Positions 49,413 through 58,582 of a stretch of 64,000 bases of DNA are shown piece after piece. Every line of letters starts with the position of its first letter. Positions within the stretch are counted from its first letter, which is position 1. Both the position numbers and the translations under genes were made by a program. The stretch covers positions 1 through 64,000 of the forward strand of contig CANPYT010000004.1 of assembly GCA_947588705.1 (NCBI GenBank). Reading direction: 5' to 3'. Origin of the DNA: an uncultured Acetatifactor sp. (GTDB taxonomy: Bacteria; Bacillota; Clostridia; Lachnospirales; Lachnospiraceae). The notes under the pieces were generated by a model. It ran no database searches. It was not told the DNA's origin and saw only the letters and a list, made by a program, of their open reading frames with translations.

Positions 49413-50435
49413 CTAATTTACTTCCACAAAAGCCTTTCTTGTAAATAGGATATCTCGATTGATCTCCTGATAGAACATCTTTCTAAGCATTTTGTTGCTG
49501 GCGCCCATGCCCTTGATCCACATAAGCTTGGTCAGGGTGGCCTCAAGAGTCATATCGTAAGCCTCTATCATGTGAAAATCCTGCTTCACCTGACGCCCTA
49601 CTTCGTATATTGTCATGTTGCTTCCCTCTCGGGCAACCTGAGTGGTCATAACAGCAAGCTTGTCTGTGTTGCGCCATTTCTCCATTTCCTCATAGAATGT
49701 ATCCATGAGGGTGGCAGGTATTCCGCCTACACCAAAGCTTTCGATTACCAGCACATCATAATTGTCAAACAGGTAGGACAGCACGTCGGCCTTCATGCCT
49801 GGGAAAAGCTTGAGGAGGCAGACCTTGTCGGACATGTCATAGTAAAATTTAACCTCCTGGGTAATCTCATTTTCCGGAATATATCTGATGATCATTCCAT
49901 CCTGAATAACAGCTAAATATGGAAAATTAATGCTGGAAAAAGCGTTGTAGCTTTTGGCTCTGTCCTTTTTGGCTCTGGTGCCGCAGATGACCTTGCCGTC
50001 AAAAACGATGGAAACATTTTGTGACTCATCGTCCGAGGCATATATGAAAGAATCCAGCAAATTGGTTTTGGCATCGGTTACCTCTCGGTTAATAGGCTTT
50101 TGAGAACCGGTGATAACGATAGGTTTTTGGGAATTTTGTATCATGTAGCTGAGGGCGGCGGCGGTATAGGCCAAAGTGTCAGTGCCGTGGCAGATGACAA
50201 ATCCGTCATAGTCCTTGTAGTGAGCCTCAATGGCCTGCACTATTATTTTCCAATGTGAAGGAGTCATATTGGAGCTGTCGAGGTCTAATACCTGCAGGGC
50301 CTCTACCTGGCAGACCTCTTTAACCGCCGGAATATAGGCTAAGACATCCTCTGCTGTAATACCCGGAGTCAGCCCCTGTTCAGTCTGCTTGCAGGCAATG
50401 GTTCCGCCTGTGCCAATCATTAATATCTTTTTCAT
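49413..50435 (-). CDS. Type I-like asparaginase
   Basis: MKKILMIGTGGTIACK, DGFVICHGTDTLAYTAAALSYM; start at internal ATG 50435. Confidence 0.93.
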   Translation of the reverse strand: MKKILMIGTGGTIACKQTEQGLTPGITAEDVLAYIPAVKEVCQVEALQVLDLDSSNMTPSHWKIIVQAIEAHYKDYDGFVICHGTDTLAYTAAALSYMIQNSQKPIVITGSQKPINREVTDAKTNLLDSFIYASDDESQNVSIVFDGKVICGTRAKKDRAKSYNAFSSINFPYLAVIQDGMIIRYIPENEITQEVKFYYDMSDKVCLLKLFPGMKADVLSYLFDNYDVLVIESFGVGGIPATLMDTFYEEMEKWRNTDKLAVMTTQVAREGSNMTIYEVGRQVKQDFHMIEAYDMTLEATLTKLMWIKGMGASNKMLRKMFYQEINRDILFTRKAFVEVN

Positions 50436-50486
50436 GCAAATACCTGCACCTTTCGTCACCCATAAAAAAGCCGGAATACAGATAAA

Positions 50487-51689
50487 TTATCTTTCCTCTA
50501 CCACTTGAAAAATATAAAATTTTAAATAATAGGACTGATCCGCAGCCCATAGGATGGGATGATCGCATGCCTGGGTCCGAAATTCCACCTGCCGCAGCCG
50601 TTTGTGCGCCCCTGCGGCAGCCTCTCGAATAGTCCTGGCAAACAATTCCGGCTCCATAAAATGAGAGCAGGAACAAGTCACCAGAAACCCTCCGTCCCGC
50701 ACCAGCTTCAGGCCGCGCAGGTTGATCTCCCGATACCCCCTGACCGCATTCTTAACGGAATTTCTGGATTTGGTAAAGGCCGGAGGATCCAGGATCACCA
50801 CGTCAAACCATTCTCCTCTCTCCTCCAGCTGGGGCAGCAGCTCAAACACATCGGCGCATTGAAATTTCACCCTGTCCTCCAGGCCATTCCGTCTGGCGTT
50901 TTCTTCCGCCTGATCCACCGCCAGCTGAGACGCGTCCACTCCCAGTACGCTCTCTGCACCGGCGATCCCGGCATTCAGCGCAAAAGACCCTGTATGGGTA
51001 AAACAGTCCAACACTTTCTTCCCTTTACAGAAACGGTGAATGGCGGCCCGGTTGTTCTTCTGGTCCAGGAAAAATCCCGTCTTCTGGCCGTCCTCCACAT
51101 CCACAATATATTTCACGCCGTTCTCCACGATCTGTACCCGGGTGTCAAAAGGCTCTCCCAAAAATCCCTTGCTTCTCTCCATCCCCTCCTGAAGGCGCAC
51201 TTTGGCGTCGCTTCGCTCATACACGCCCCTGATAAGGATCCCGTCCTCCCCTAAAACCTTCTTCACCTGATCCACGATCGTCATCTTCCATCTGTCAATG
51301 CCCAGGGCCAGGGATTCCACCACCAGCACGTCAGAAAATTTGTCGATCACGATTCCCGGCAGGAAATCGGCCTCACCAAAGATCAGGCGGCAGCTGGAAG
51401 TATCGATGGTCTGCTTTCGGTACTCCCAGGCATCCCGCACCCGGCGCTCAAAAAAGGGGGCATCGATCACCGTATCCCTCTTCCTTGACAGCATACGGAC
51501 AGTGATTTTTGACCGGGTGTTGATATAACCGCAGCCCATGCCGTAACCATCGAAATCCTGAACTTCCACCACATCGCCGTTTTCAAATTCTCCCCTGATC
51601 GAGTCGATCTCGTTGTCATACACCCACATACCGCCTGCTTTTAAGGTACGGCCTTCTCCCTTTTTCAGTGTCACGATGGTCTGGTACAT
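50487..51689 (-). CDS. Class I SAM-dependent rRNA methyltransferase (RlmI-like)
   Basis: PUA-like N-terminus, KVLDCFTHTGSFALNAG, VILDPPAFTKSR. Confidence 0.9.
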   Translation of the reverse strand: MYQTIVTLKKGEGRTLKAGGMWVYDNEIDSIRGEFENGDVVEVQDFDGYGMGCGYINTRSKITVRMLSRKRDTVIDAPFFERRVRDAWEYRKQTIDTSSCRLIFGEADFLPGIVIDKFSDVLVVESLALGIDRWKMTIVDQVKKVLGEDGILIRGVYERSDAKVRLQEGMERSKGFLGEPFDTRVQIVENGVKYIVDVEDGQKTGFFLDQKNNRAAIHRFCKGKKVLDCFTHTGSFALNAGIAGAESVLGVDASQLAVDQAEENARRNGLEDRVKFQCADVFELLPQLEERGEWFDVVILDPPAFTKSRNSVKNAVRGYREINLRGLKLVRDGGFLVTCSCSHFMEPELFARTIREAAAGAHKRLRQVEFRTQACDHPILWAADQSYYLKFYIFQVVEER

Positions 51690-51780
51690 TCTTCATTCCT
51701 TCCCGGCTAAGCCGTCTCTCTCATTGTTAAAATAGCGTTAAAATAGCTGGCAGGCATCCTTCCTCCGTCCTTCCCTGCCG

Positions 51781-52332
51781 CTATTGTATCTTTTCCTCGT
51801 AAGTCTTGGAAAAAAGGATTATGGCCAGGTCCACGACCGCATTCACGATCAGCGCCACAGCCAGGAACTGCCAGAGAAATTCTGTAGAGGCAAAAGGGTC
51901 AACCAGTATGATCCCCGCAAAGACAACGGACAGCACCGCCCCGATCACCGCCAGATACCATCCTTCCATCTTCACGCGAAGCATATCGACCGCCCACTGT
52001 ATCCGAACGATCCCTGTCAGCAGGATCCCCACACCGTACAGTATCGTTATCACAGGAAAGGTTATAATAAACCATTCCGTCCTCAGGATACAAAACGCCC
52101 CGCCCACAAACGCACAGAGCGCTTTCGCCAGGCCCTGCTCCAGATGCGCTTCCACAGGATCTGTCCGAAAATACCGGAACGCCCAAAACAGGCCGGCCAG
52201 GATCAGCAGGATGCCTATGAGACGTATGATGCTGCCGGTAAAGCCGACGGGATCGATAAAAAGCAGGATCCCTAACACGATTTCACAGACGCTTAGCAGA
52301 ACTTTTCCCTTGTTTTGTGATAATTTTTTCAT
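51781..52332 (-). CDS. DUF308/HdeD-like membrane protein
   Basis: Paired hydrophobic segments LLSVCEIVLGILLFIDPVG...GIILVDPFAS. Confidence 0.8.
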   Translation of the reverse strand: MKKLSQNKGKVLLSVCEIVLGILLFIDPVGFTGSIIRLIGILLILAGLFWAFRYFRTDPVEAHLEQGLAKALCAFVGGAFCILRTEWFIITFPVITILYGVGILLTGIVRIQWAVDMLRVKMEGWYLAVIGAVLSVVFAGIILVDPFASTEFLWQFLAVALIVNAVVDLAIILFSKTYEEKIQ

Positions 52333-52393
52333 TGTAAATCCTCCTGTTGTTTTTATTTTTAAGAGCGTGCATGCACACCCTCTTTTTCCTGAT

Positions 52394-53041
52394 CTATACC
52401 CTCCGGGGCCGGCCTTCCTCCGCCGCGCCTCTCTCCAGCTTCAAAAGCCATTCCTTCATGGGCAGGCCGCCTCCGAATCCTACCAGGCTGCCTGTGCTTC
52501 CCACCACCCGGTGACAGGGAACCATGAGCAAAACGGGATTGCGGTTGCAGGCCATTCCCACGGCTCTCGCCCCCCGCGGGCTTCCGACCCGCCGGGCGAT
52601 CTCTCCGTAGCTGCTGGTCTCTCCGTAAGGTATTTCCCGCAGGGCCGCCCAGACTTTCTGCTGAAAAGGCGTTCCCTCCGCCCTCACGGGAACTGTAAAC
52701 TCCCTGCGGCTTCCCGCCAGAAATTCCGCTACCTCCTCCGCCGCCCTGGCCAGCAGCGGGCTCTCGCCGAAACGATCATCCGCAGGTGCCTGGCCAATGG
52801 TAAGGGTCACAATGCAGCCGTTTTCCTCCGCCAGATAAAGCCGCCCGATCTCTGAATTCAAATAGGTTCCCCGCGCCATACCGCTCCCTTCCGGATATCT
52901 CAAAAAACATTCCTGCCCCTGCCACGCCGCAGTCGTTCCACGGCGGCGGCACCTGCAGGATGTTTCTGCAGAACCGCCAGCTCCTACCACCCAGTTTACC
53001 ATGAAATTTCCCCCGCAACAACCCCCTGTGATCCAAATCAT
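52394..53041 (-). CDS. ogt: Methylated-DNA--protein-cysteine methyltransferase (start probably internal, e.g. MARGTYLNS)
   Basis: GTPFQQKVWAALREIPYGETSSYGEIARRVG, VPCHRVVGSTGSLVGFGGG. Confidence 0.93.
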   Translation of the reverse strand: MIWITGGCCGGNFMVNWVVGAGGSAETSCRCRRRGTTAAWQGQECFLRYPEGSGMARGTYLNSEIGRLYLAEENGCIVTLTIGQAPADDRFGESPLLARAAEEVAEFLAGSRREFTVPVRAEGTPFQQKVWAALREIPYGETSSYGEIARRVGSPRGARAVGMACNRNPVLLMVPCHRVVGSTGSLVGFGGGLPMKEWLLKLERGAAEEGRPRRV

Positions 53042-53044
53042 ATA

Positions 53045-53127
53045 CCCCGCGGCGGGCTACGGCTGAGGGAACGCCTTTTTATGAGCAAAGGAAGTCGCGG
53101 AGCGACGAAAAGCGCGTAAACTGCCGC
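53045..53127 (+). mobile_element. Decayed MITE-like fragment, copy F
   Basis: GAGGGAACGCCTTTTTATGAGCAAAGG is identical to the inner module of copy B; followed by GTCGCGGAGCGAC and AAGCGCGTAAA. Confidence 0.75.
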
Positions 53128-53144
53128 CTTGACAAATTTTTCAC

Positions 53145-53173
53145 TTGACAATCCGCCTTTTTTTATTTATTAT
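53145..53173 (+). promoter_or_regulatory. Promoter of tRNA-Pro
   Basis: TTGACA (53145-53150) - 17 bp - TATTAT (53168-53173). Confidence 0.75.
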
Positions 53174-53188
53174 TTTAATGTTACTAAT

Positions 53189-53262
53189 CGGCGCGTGGCT
53201 CAGCTTGGTAGAGCGCTGCGTTCGGGACGCAGAGGTCGCGTGTTCGAATCACGTCGCGCCGA
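53189..53262 (+). tRNA. tRNA-Pro (anticodon CGG)
   Basis: CGGCGCGTGGCTCAGCTTGGTAGAGCGCTGCGTTCGGGACGCAGAGGTCGCGTGTTCGAATCACGTCGCGCCGA. Confidence 0.97.
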
Positions 53263-53266
53263 TTCC

Positions 53267-53290
53267 AAACCCCAGAGATGGGGTTTCTTT
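53267..53290 (+). terminator. Intrinsic terminator of tRNA-Pro
   Basis: AAACCCC-agagat-GGGGTTT followed by CTTTT. Confidence 0.75.
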
Positions 53291-53328
53291 TCGTTATAGG
53301 ACAATTTCGGGGATATCCCGGGAAAGGC

Positions 53329-54816
53329 ATGGATCCCAATATGTTTCCACAAGAGTTTCTGGAGCGGATGAAGCAGATGCTCGGAACAGAATACCACGAG
53401 TTTGCGGCGGCTCTGGAACAGGAACCCGCCCAGGCCCTGCGGTTCAACCCGCTGAAACGCTCCCGCACGGATGAAAACATCTTTCCGCCCTTCCCGCAGG
53501 CGCTGCAGGAGACCGCCGCGCCTTTTGGATCCCTCTCCCGGGTGCCCTGGGCCTCGGACGGTTACTATTACAGTTCTTCCGATCATCCGGGGAAACACCC
53601 TCTGCATGAGGCAGGCTTATATTATATACAGGAACCCAGCGCCATGGCGCCCGCAGAACTTCTGGAAGCCAGGCCAGGCCATCGGGTACTGGATCTCTGT
53701 GCGGCCCCCGGCGGAAAAAGCACCCAGCTCGCGGTAAAACTTCAGGGAGAGGGAATCCTTTTCTGCAACGAGATCCATCCCGCGCGGGCCAGGATCCTCT
53801 CTGAAAACATAGAACGTATGGGCGTCTGCAACGCCCTAGTGACCAACGAGACCCCAGAACGTCTGGCTTCCCGGTTCCCGGAATATTTCGACCGGATCCT
53901 GGTGGACGCGCCATGTTCCGGGGAGGGCATGTTCCGAAAGAACCCTGACGCCTGTCAGGAGTGGAGCCCTGAAAACGTGGAGCTCTGTGCCAAAAGGCAG
54001 GACGGGATCCTGGATCGGGCCGCCGAAATGCTGCGCCCCGGCGGGCGTATGGTATATTCCACCTGCACATTTGCCCCGGCCGAAAACGAGGGCACAATTG
54101 CCAGGTTTCTGGAACGGCATGAGGAATTCATTCTCCTCCCGATAAAAAAGACTCTCTTTTCTCCTGCCGATTGCGACGGCGTTCCCGCCTGGGGAAACGG
54201 GCTGCCCCAGCTGAAGTACACGCTCCGCCTCTGGCCCCATCGGCTGCGCGGGGAAGGACACTTTGCCGCGCTTCTGCAAAAGACAGAAAAAGCCCCAAAG
54301 GCGGATCCCTCCTGCGGCAAAGGATCCCGCCGGGACGGGAGCCCGCTGTGCGGGATTTCTGAAAAGGAATTGACGCCTCTGTGGGATTTTTGCAAAGAAA
54401 CCCTGAGGCTTTCCGGACCGGCCCTCCCTCCATCCCTCTGCGGCGCCGTGGGGTTGAAACAGGAAAGCATATTCCTCCCTTTCGGTGACAATGTATACTT
54501 ATGCCCCGCCTCCTTTCCTTCTCTGAAAGGCTTGAAAGTCCTGCGGCCCGGCCTTCATCTGGGCGAGCTGAAAAAGAACCGCTTTGAACCTTCTCACGGA
54601 CTTGCCCTGGCCCTTTCCCCAAGGGCGGTCTTGCGCGTCCGGGATCTTCCCTGCGACAGCGGACAGACCGCCGCTTATCTGCGGGGCCAGACCTTTCCGG
54701 CGGAGGGAGACAAGGGCTGGCATTTGATCTGTGCCGACGGCTTCGGCCTGGGATGGGGAAAGCTGGCCGGGGGCATAATGAAAAACCACTATCCAAAAGG
54801 GCTGCGCATCACATGA
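53329..54816 (+). CDS. RsmF/RsmB-type rRNA (cytosine-C5) methyltransferase
   Basis: VLDLCAAPGGKSTQLA, DAPCSGEGMFRKNP, MVYSTCTFAPAENEG; ORF track start at 53278 lies in the tRNA terminator. Confidence 0.93.
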   Translation: MDPNMFPQEFLERMKQMLGTEYHEFAAALEQEPAQALRFNPLKRSRTDENIFPPFPQALQETAAPFGSLSRVPWASDGYYYSSSDHPGKHPLHEAGLYYIQEPSAMAPAELLEARPGHRVLDLCAAPGGKSTQLAVKLQGEGILFCNEIHPARARILSENIERMGVCNALVTNETPERLASRFPEYFDRILVDAPCSGEGMFRKNPDACQEWSPENVELCAKRQDGILDRAAEMLRPGGRMVYSTCTFAPAENEGTIARFLERHEEFILLPIKKTLFSPADCDGVPAWGNGLPQLKYTLRLWPHRLRGEGHFAALLQKTEKAPKADPSCGKGSRRDGSPLCGISEKELTPLWDFCKETLRLSGPALPPSLCGAVGLKQESIFLPFGDNVYLCPASFPSLKGLKVLRPGLHLGELKKNRFEPSHGLALALSPRAVLRVRDLPCDSGQTAAYLRGQTFPAEGDKGWHLICADGFGLGWGKLAGGIMKNHYPKGLRIT

Positions 54817-55556
54817 AAACAAAAATCATCTATGAAGACAAAGAGATCCTGATCGTCCATAAACCCGCCGGCCTTGCAACCCAGACCGCCCGCGTAGACC
54901 AGCAGGACGTAGTCAGCGAACTAAAAAATTACCTGGGCGGGTCAGCCTATCTCGGCATTATCCATCGGCTGGACCAGCCTGTGGAAGGGCTTCTGGCGTT
55001 CGGGAAAACGAAAGCGGCCGCAGCCTCCCTGTCGCAGCAGCTGAGATCCGGGCCGGGAGACTGCGCTCCCCTGAACAAGCGCTACTACTGTATATTTTGC
55101 GGGAAAGCCCCCGCTCAGGAAGGACAGCTTGAGGATTATCTATTCCGGGATGCCACAGGAAAAGCCGGAGTCCTGTCCGCCCGGGAGGCACAGTCGGATC
55201 CCAGGGCCAAATATGCCTTTCTGCATTACCGCATTCTCCAGGAAAAAGAGATCTTTCTGCCAAAAGCACCTGACTCCCTCCCGGAAGAGACCTCCGTCCT
55301 TCTCTCCCTGGCGGATATTGAGATCCGGACAGGACGCTTTCATCAGATCCGGGCTCAAATGGCCCACAGCGGCATGAGCCTCCTTGGCGACAGCCGTTAC
55401 GGCGATGCCTTGTCCCGGAAGGTCTCCGGGCTTCTGGATATCCGCAGGGCGGCCCTCTGCGCCTACCGTCTGGATCTATCCCATCCTGTGTCTGGAAAAA
55501 AGCTGCATTTTCAGATTACACCCAGCGAAAAAGTTTTTACCTACTTTTCGCTGTGA
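54813..55556 (+). CDS. RluA family pseudouridine synthase
   Basis: VHKPAGLATQT, IIHRLDQPVEGLLAFGKT, RFHQIRAQMAHSG; ATGA overlap with upstream gene. Confidence 0.93.
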   Translation: MKTKIIYEDKEILIVHKPAGLATQTARVDQQDVVSELKNYLGGSAYLGIIHRLDQPVEGLLAFGKTKAAAASLSQQLRSGPGDCAPLNKRYYCIFCGKAPAQEGQLEDYLFRDATGKAGVLSAREAQSDPRAKYAFLHYRILQEKEIFLPKAPDSLPEETSVLLSLADIEIRTGRFHQIRAQMAHSGMSLLGDSRYGDALSRKVSGLLDIRRAALCAYRLDLSHPVSGKKLHFQITPSEKVFTYFSL

Positions 55557-55667
55557 CCAGGTTTAGTTCTGCAAAAATCAACCATACTAACCAACAGGAT
55601 CCCGCTCTGCGGAATCTCAGATCCGTATGCGGCCCCTTAGGGGCCATACGGGGAAGGCGGAAAGCGT

Positions 55668-56726
55668 ATGGCGGAAAAACTCAGGCAAAACAAACTGGCA
55701 ATACTGCTCCTTACGACAGGCGCAGTGTATTTTTTTCTGAAATTTATAGCCCCTCTGACTGCACCGGTACTGATAGCCATGCTTTTTGTGACCATTTTCG
55801 GCCCCCTGCTGCAAAAGCTGCAAAGCCGGCTGCATCTTCACAGACAGGCAGGGGCCCTGTTGCTTCTTTTGATCGCCGGTCTTGTGCTGGGCCTGCTGGT
55901 CTGGGTCCTGTTCTCCTGGATTGTTGGCAGCCTGCCTAACTGGACAGGCGGCCTCGATTCTCTGGAAGAGGCGCTCTCCACCGCCGTCCGCAATATCTGC
56001 AGCACTGTGGGAGATGCCATCGGAATTGACAGCTCCTACCTGGAACAGACTATCCTCGCCCATCTCCAGGAAAGCATCGACTATCTCAGGCAGAGGTTCC
56101 TGCCGGGCGTACTTACCCAATCCCTGGAATATGTCAGGACTCTGGCTGTCCTTGGAGGATTTCTTTTGACTTTCCTCATCGCCACCGTCCTGCTGGCAAA
56201 AGACTATGACGAGATCATGAACCGACTGTTAGACCGGGAAGATTGCCATCTGCTTCTGGAGATCATCTGCGGTATTATCCGGTATATCGCAACTTATGTA
56301 AAGGCCCAGCTGATCATCATGAACATCGTTGGGATCCTGGCGGCCCTGGTCCTCGGCCTGTGCGGAATCCAAAACGGTATCCTATGGGGCCTGCTGGCCG
56401 GGATCCTGGACGCCTTTCCCTTTATCGGCACCGGCGTGATACTGATCCCTCTTGGGATCCAGCAGCTGTTTTACGGCAGTTACGGCAGGGCGGCGGGATG
56501 CCTGCTGCTCTATATCTCCTGCATAGTCATCCGGGAACTTCTGGAACCCAGGCTGATCGGGAAACGAATCGGCGTCTCCCCTATCGCCATTCTGCTTTCT
56601 CTCTACGCCGGAATACAGTTGTTCGGCGTCTGGGGGATCATAGAGGGCCCTCTGGGGTTCGTCATCATCCACCAGACTTACCTCAGCCTGGAACGGCGGT
56701 TTTTCAGTAACAGTTCAGCGGGTTGA
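55668..56726 (+). CDS. AI-2E family transporter (PF01594-like)
   Basis: Multiple TM segments, GLLAGILDAFPFIGTGVILIPLG; stop codon lies inside MITE copy G. Confidence 0.9.
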   Translation: MAEKLRQNKLAILLLTTGAVYFFLKFIAPLTAPVLIAMLFVTIFGPLLQKLQSRLHLHRQAGALLLLLIAGLVLGLLVWVLFSWIVGSLPNWTGGLDSLEEALSTAVRNICSTVGDAIGIDSSYLEQTILAHLQESIDYLRQRFLPGVLTQSLEYVRTLAVLGGFLLTFLIATVLLAKDYDEIMNRLLDREDCHLLLEIICGIIRYIATYVKAQLIIMNIVGILAALVLGLCGIQNGILWGLLAGILDAFPFIGTGVILIPLGIQQLFYGSYGRAAGCLLLYISCIVIRELLEPRLIGKRIGVSPIAILLSLYAGIQLFGVWGIIEGPLGFVIIHQTYLSLERRFFSNSSAG

Positions 56727-56734
56727 ACTGTTAC
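56707..56734. mobile_element. Minimal 28-bp MITE-like element, copy G
   Basis: GTAACAGTTCAGCGGGTTGAACTGTTAC; 8-bp flanks gtttttca (56699-56706) / ttttttca (56735-56742). Confidence 0.85.
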
Positions 56735-56740
56735 TTTTTT
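56707..56740 (+). terminator. MITE-derived intrinsic terminator of the AI-2E family gene
   Basis: 12-bp stem (one G-U), CGGG tetraloop, T6 tract. Confidence 0.85.
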
Positions 56741-56833
56741 CAAAAGCCCGGCACGGAATTAAATTGACGAATCTGGCTCCTTATACTATTATTATAGAAG
56801 AAAATTTCAGACAAAAAGGAGTCCTGATCGATT

Positions 56834-58519
56834 ATGCGTTACTTTATAAAAACCCTGACCGACTATGCCCTGTGCATCTATCTCGTACTGATACTGGGCG
56901 TAATGCCTTTCTACAATCGCGCCGGCTATAGCCACATGGGCACGGACAAAGCTTTTTTCTACAACACCATCACAGTATACATGGGAAGGATCTTTCTGGC
57001 ACTGGTGCTGGTATACCTTGTGATATCGCTAAAGGATCTGCGAAAGCTGACTCTTCGGGATCTCCGCAGACGCCTGTCCGTCACCGACCTGTTTGCCGGT
57101 GCCTACGGACTGGCGCTGATCCTGTCATATCTCCTGTCAAGATACCGGGAAAATGCTCTCTGGGGAGCAAACGGGTGGTATATGGGCTTCTGGCCGCAGA
57201 TGTTCCTCGTCCTGACATATTTTTTTGTATCCAGGCTCTGGGCTCCCAGAAAATGGGTGCTGTACCTGGCCCTTGGGGTATCCACGGCGGTCTTTCTGCT
57301 GGGGTATCTGAACCGTTTCAGCGTGGATCCGCTGAATATGGCCACTTCGGGCCCCCTATTTATTTCCACCATCGGAAACATCAACTGGTACTGCGGGTAC
57401 CTGACCTCCGTATTCTTTGCGGGAGCGGCTCTGCTGTGGCAGGGAATGGGGGAAAAGATATGGAAAAATATCCTATTGTCCCTCTATGTGACGCTCGGCT
57501 TCGGCGCCCTTATAACCCAGGGCAGCGCCAGCGGGCTTGTGGCCTTGTTTGCCGTGCTGCTGGCTCTATTTTGCATGTCGGCGACGGACAGCGGGCGGAT
57601 GCTGATGTTCTGGGTAGAAATGACGCTCCTGGGGATTTCCTGTCTCATCACCGGAATCGTATGCAGGCTGGCTCCCGACAGGCTGAACTATGATTTCGAC
57701 GGTATCGGCCTGTTGATATCCGGATGGTTCCCCATTTTGCTGACGGGAGTATCGGCCCTTGTCTTATTTTGGGTCAGCCGCTGCCGAAAAAAGCAGATTT
57801 ATCCCCAAAAGGCGGCGGTGGCCCTGTCCCGCGCCGCGCTCCTGATCACCGTTTCCGGCATACTTCTCTTTGCGGCCATGGTCCTGATAAACTCCCTCCG
57901 GCCCGGAAGCCTTGGGCCGCTGTCCAAATATTCTGTCTTTACATACAGCCCGGACTGGGGCAGTAACCGCGGTGCCACCTGGGCGGCCGGATGGACTATT
58001 TTTGCAAAACAGAACCTTCTGCACAAGCTCATAGGCGTGGGGCCGGACGCCATGTCGGCCTATCTGGCAAACGACGCCAGCCGGGAGCTGAATTCTTTTA
58101 TCAGCGAAAATTTCCCGAGCCAAGTGCTTACAAACGCACATTGTGAATGGCTGAACGTGCTGATCAACACAGGTCTGCTGGGGCTGGCCGCCTTTGCAGG
58201 CATGATGCTCACCGGAATACGGCGCTTTTTGCGGGAGGCGGGAAAAAACAAGATAGTCTGCGCCTGCGGCTTTTGCCTGCTGGCTTATACCGCCAACAAT
58301 CTTTTCAGCTTTCAGCAGACCATGAATGTGACCACTCTTTTTGCCATTTTTGGTATGGGAAGCGCCTTTCTCCTACAGCGGGAAACGCAGGAAAGCCCCG
58401 TCTCCGCCCATACATCGCCAAACGGCTTAAAGGCCGGGAATAAAAAACCGGCGGCAGGAAATCCCGTTATAAAAAAGCGAAAAACAAGCAGCAACAGGAA
58501 AAACAATAGAAAACGATAG
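56834..58519 (+). CDS. O-antigen ligase-like (Wzy/WaaL) membrane protein
   Basis: Polytopic; LLHKLIGVGPDAMSAYL...NAHCEWLNVLINTGLLGLAAF. Confidence 0.85.
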   Translation: MRYFIKTLTDYALCIYLVLILGVMPFYNRAGYSHMGTDKAFFYNTITVYMGRIFLALVLVYLVISLKDLRKLTLRDLRRRLSVTDLFAGAYGLALILSYLLSRYRENALWGANGWYMGFWPQMFLVLTYFFVSRLWAPRKWVLYLALGVSTAVFLLGYLNRFSVDPLNMATSGPLFISTIGNINWYCGYLTSVFFAGAALLWQGMGEKIWKNILLSLYVTLGFGALITQGSASGLVALFAVLLALFCMSATDSGRMLMFWVEMTLLGISCLITGIVCRLAPDRLNYDFDGIGLLISGWFPILLTGVSALVLFWVSRCRKKQIYPQKAAVALSRAALLITVSGILLFAAMVLINSLRPGSLGPLSKYSVFTYSPDWGSNRGATWAAGWTIFAKQNLLHKLIGVGPDAMSAYLANDASRELNSFISENFPSQVLTNAHCEWLNVLINTGLLGLAAFAGMMLTGIRRFLREAGKNKIVCACGFCLLAYTANNLFSFQQTMNVTTLFAIFGMGSAFLLQRETQESPVSAHTSPNGLKAGNKKPAAGNPVIKKRKTSSNRKNNRKR

Positions 58520-58536
58520 CAATAGAAAGCGATAGC
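58505..58536. repeat. 16-bp tandem microduplication spanning a stop codon
   Basis: aatagaaaacgatagc / aatagaaagcgatagc. Confidence 0.8.
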
Positions 58537-58582
58537 AATAGGAAAAATGACATTCGCAGAATAATAAGCAGGAGGTATCAAA

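Noticed and set aside
53184-53607. Minus-strand ORFs containing RRDSNTRPLRPERSALPS and RRDVIRTRDLCVPNAALYQAEPRAD
   Set aside because: Antisense translation of the tRNA-Pro gene; overlaps a well-supported + strand CDS.
53444-54822. Several 100-222 aa minus-strand ORFs
   Set aside because: Antisense of the RsmF-type methyltransferase; Arg/Pro-rich, no motif.
58505-58536. 16-bp duplication as a phase-variation site
   Set aside because: Two units only, at the very end of the ORF; no evidence of frame switching.
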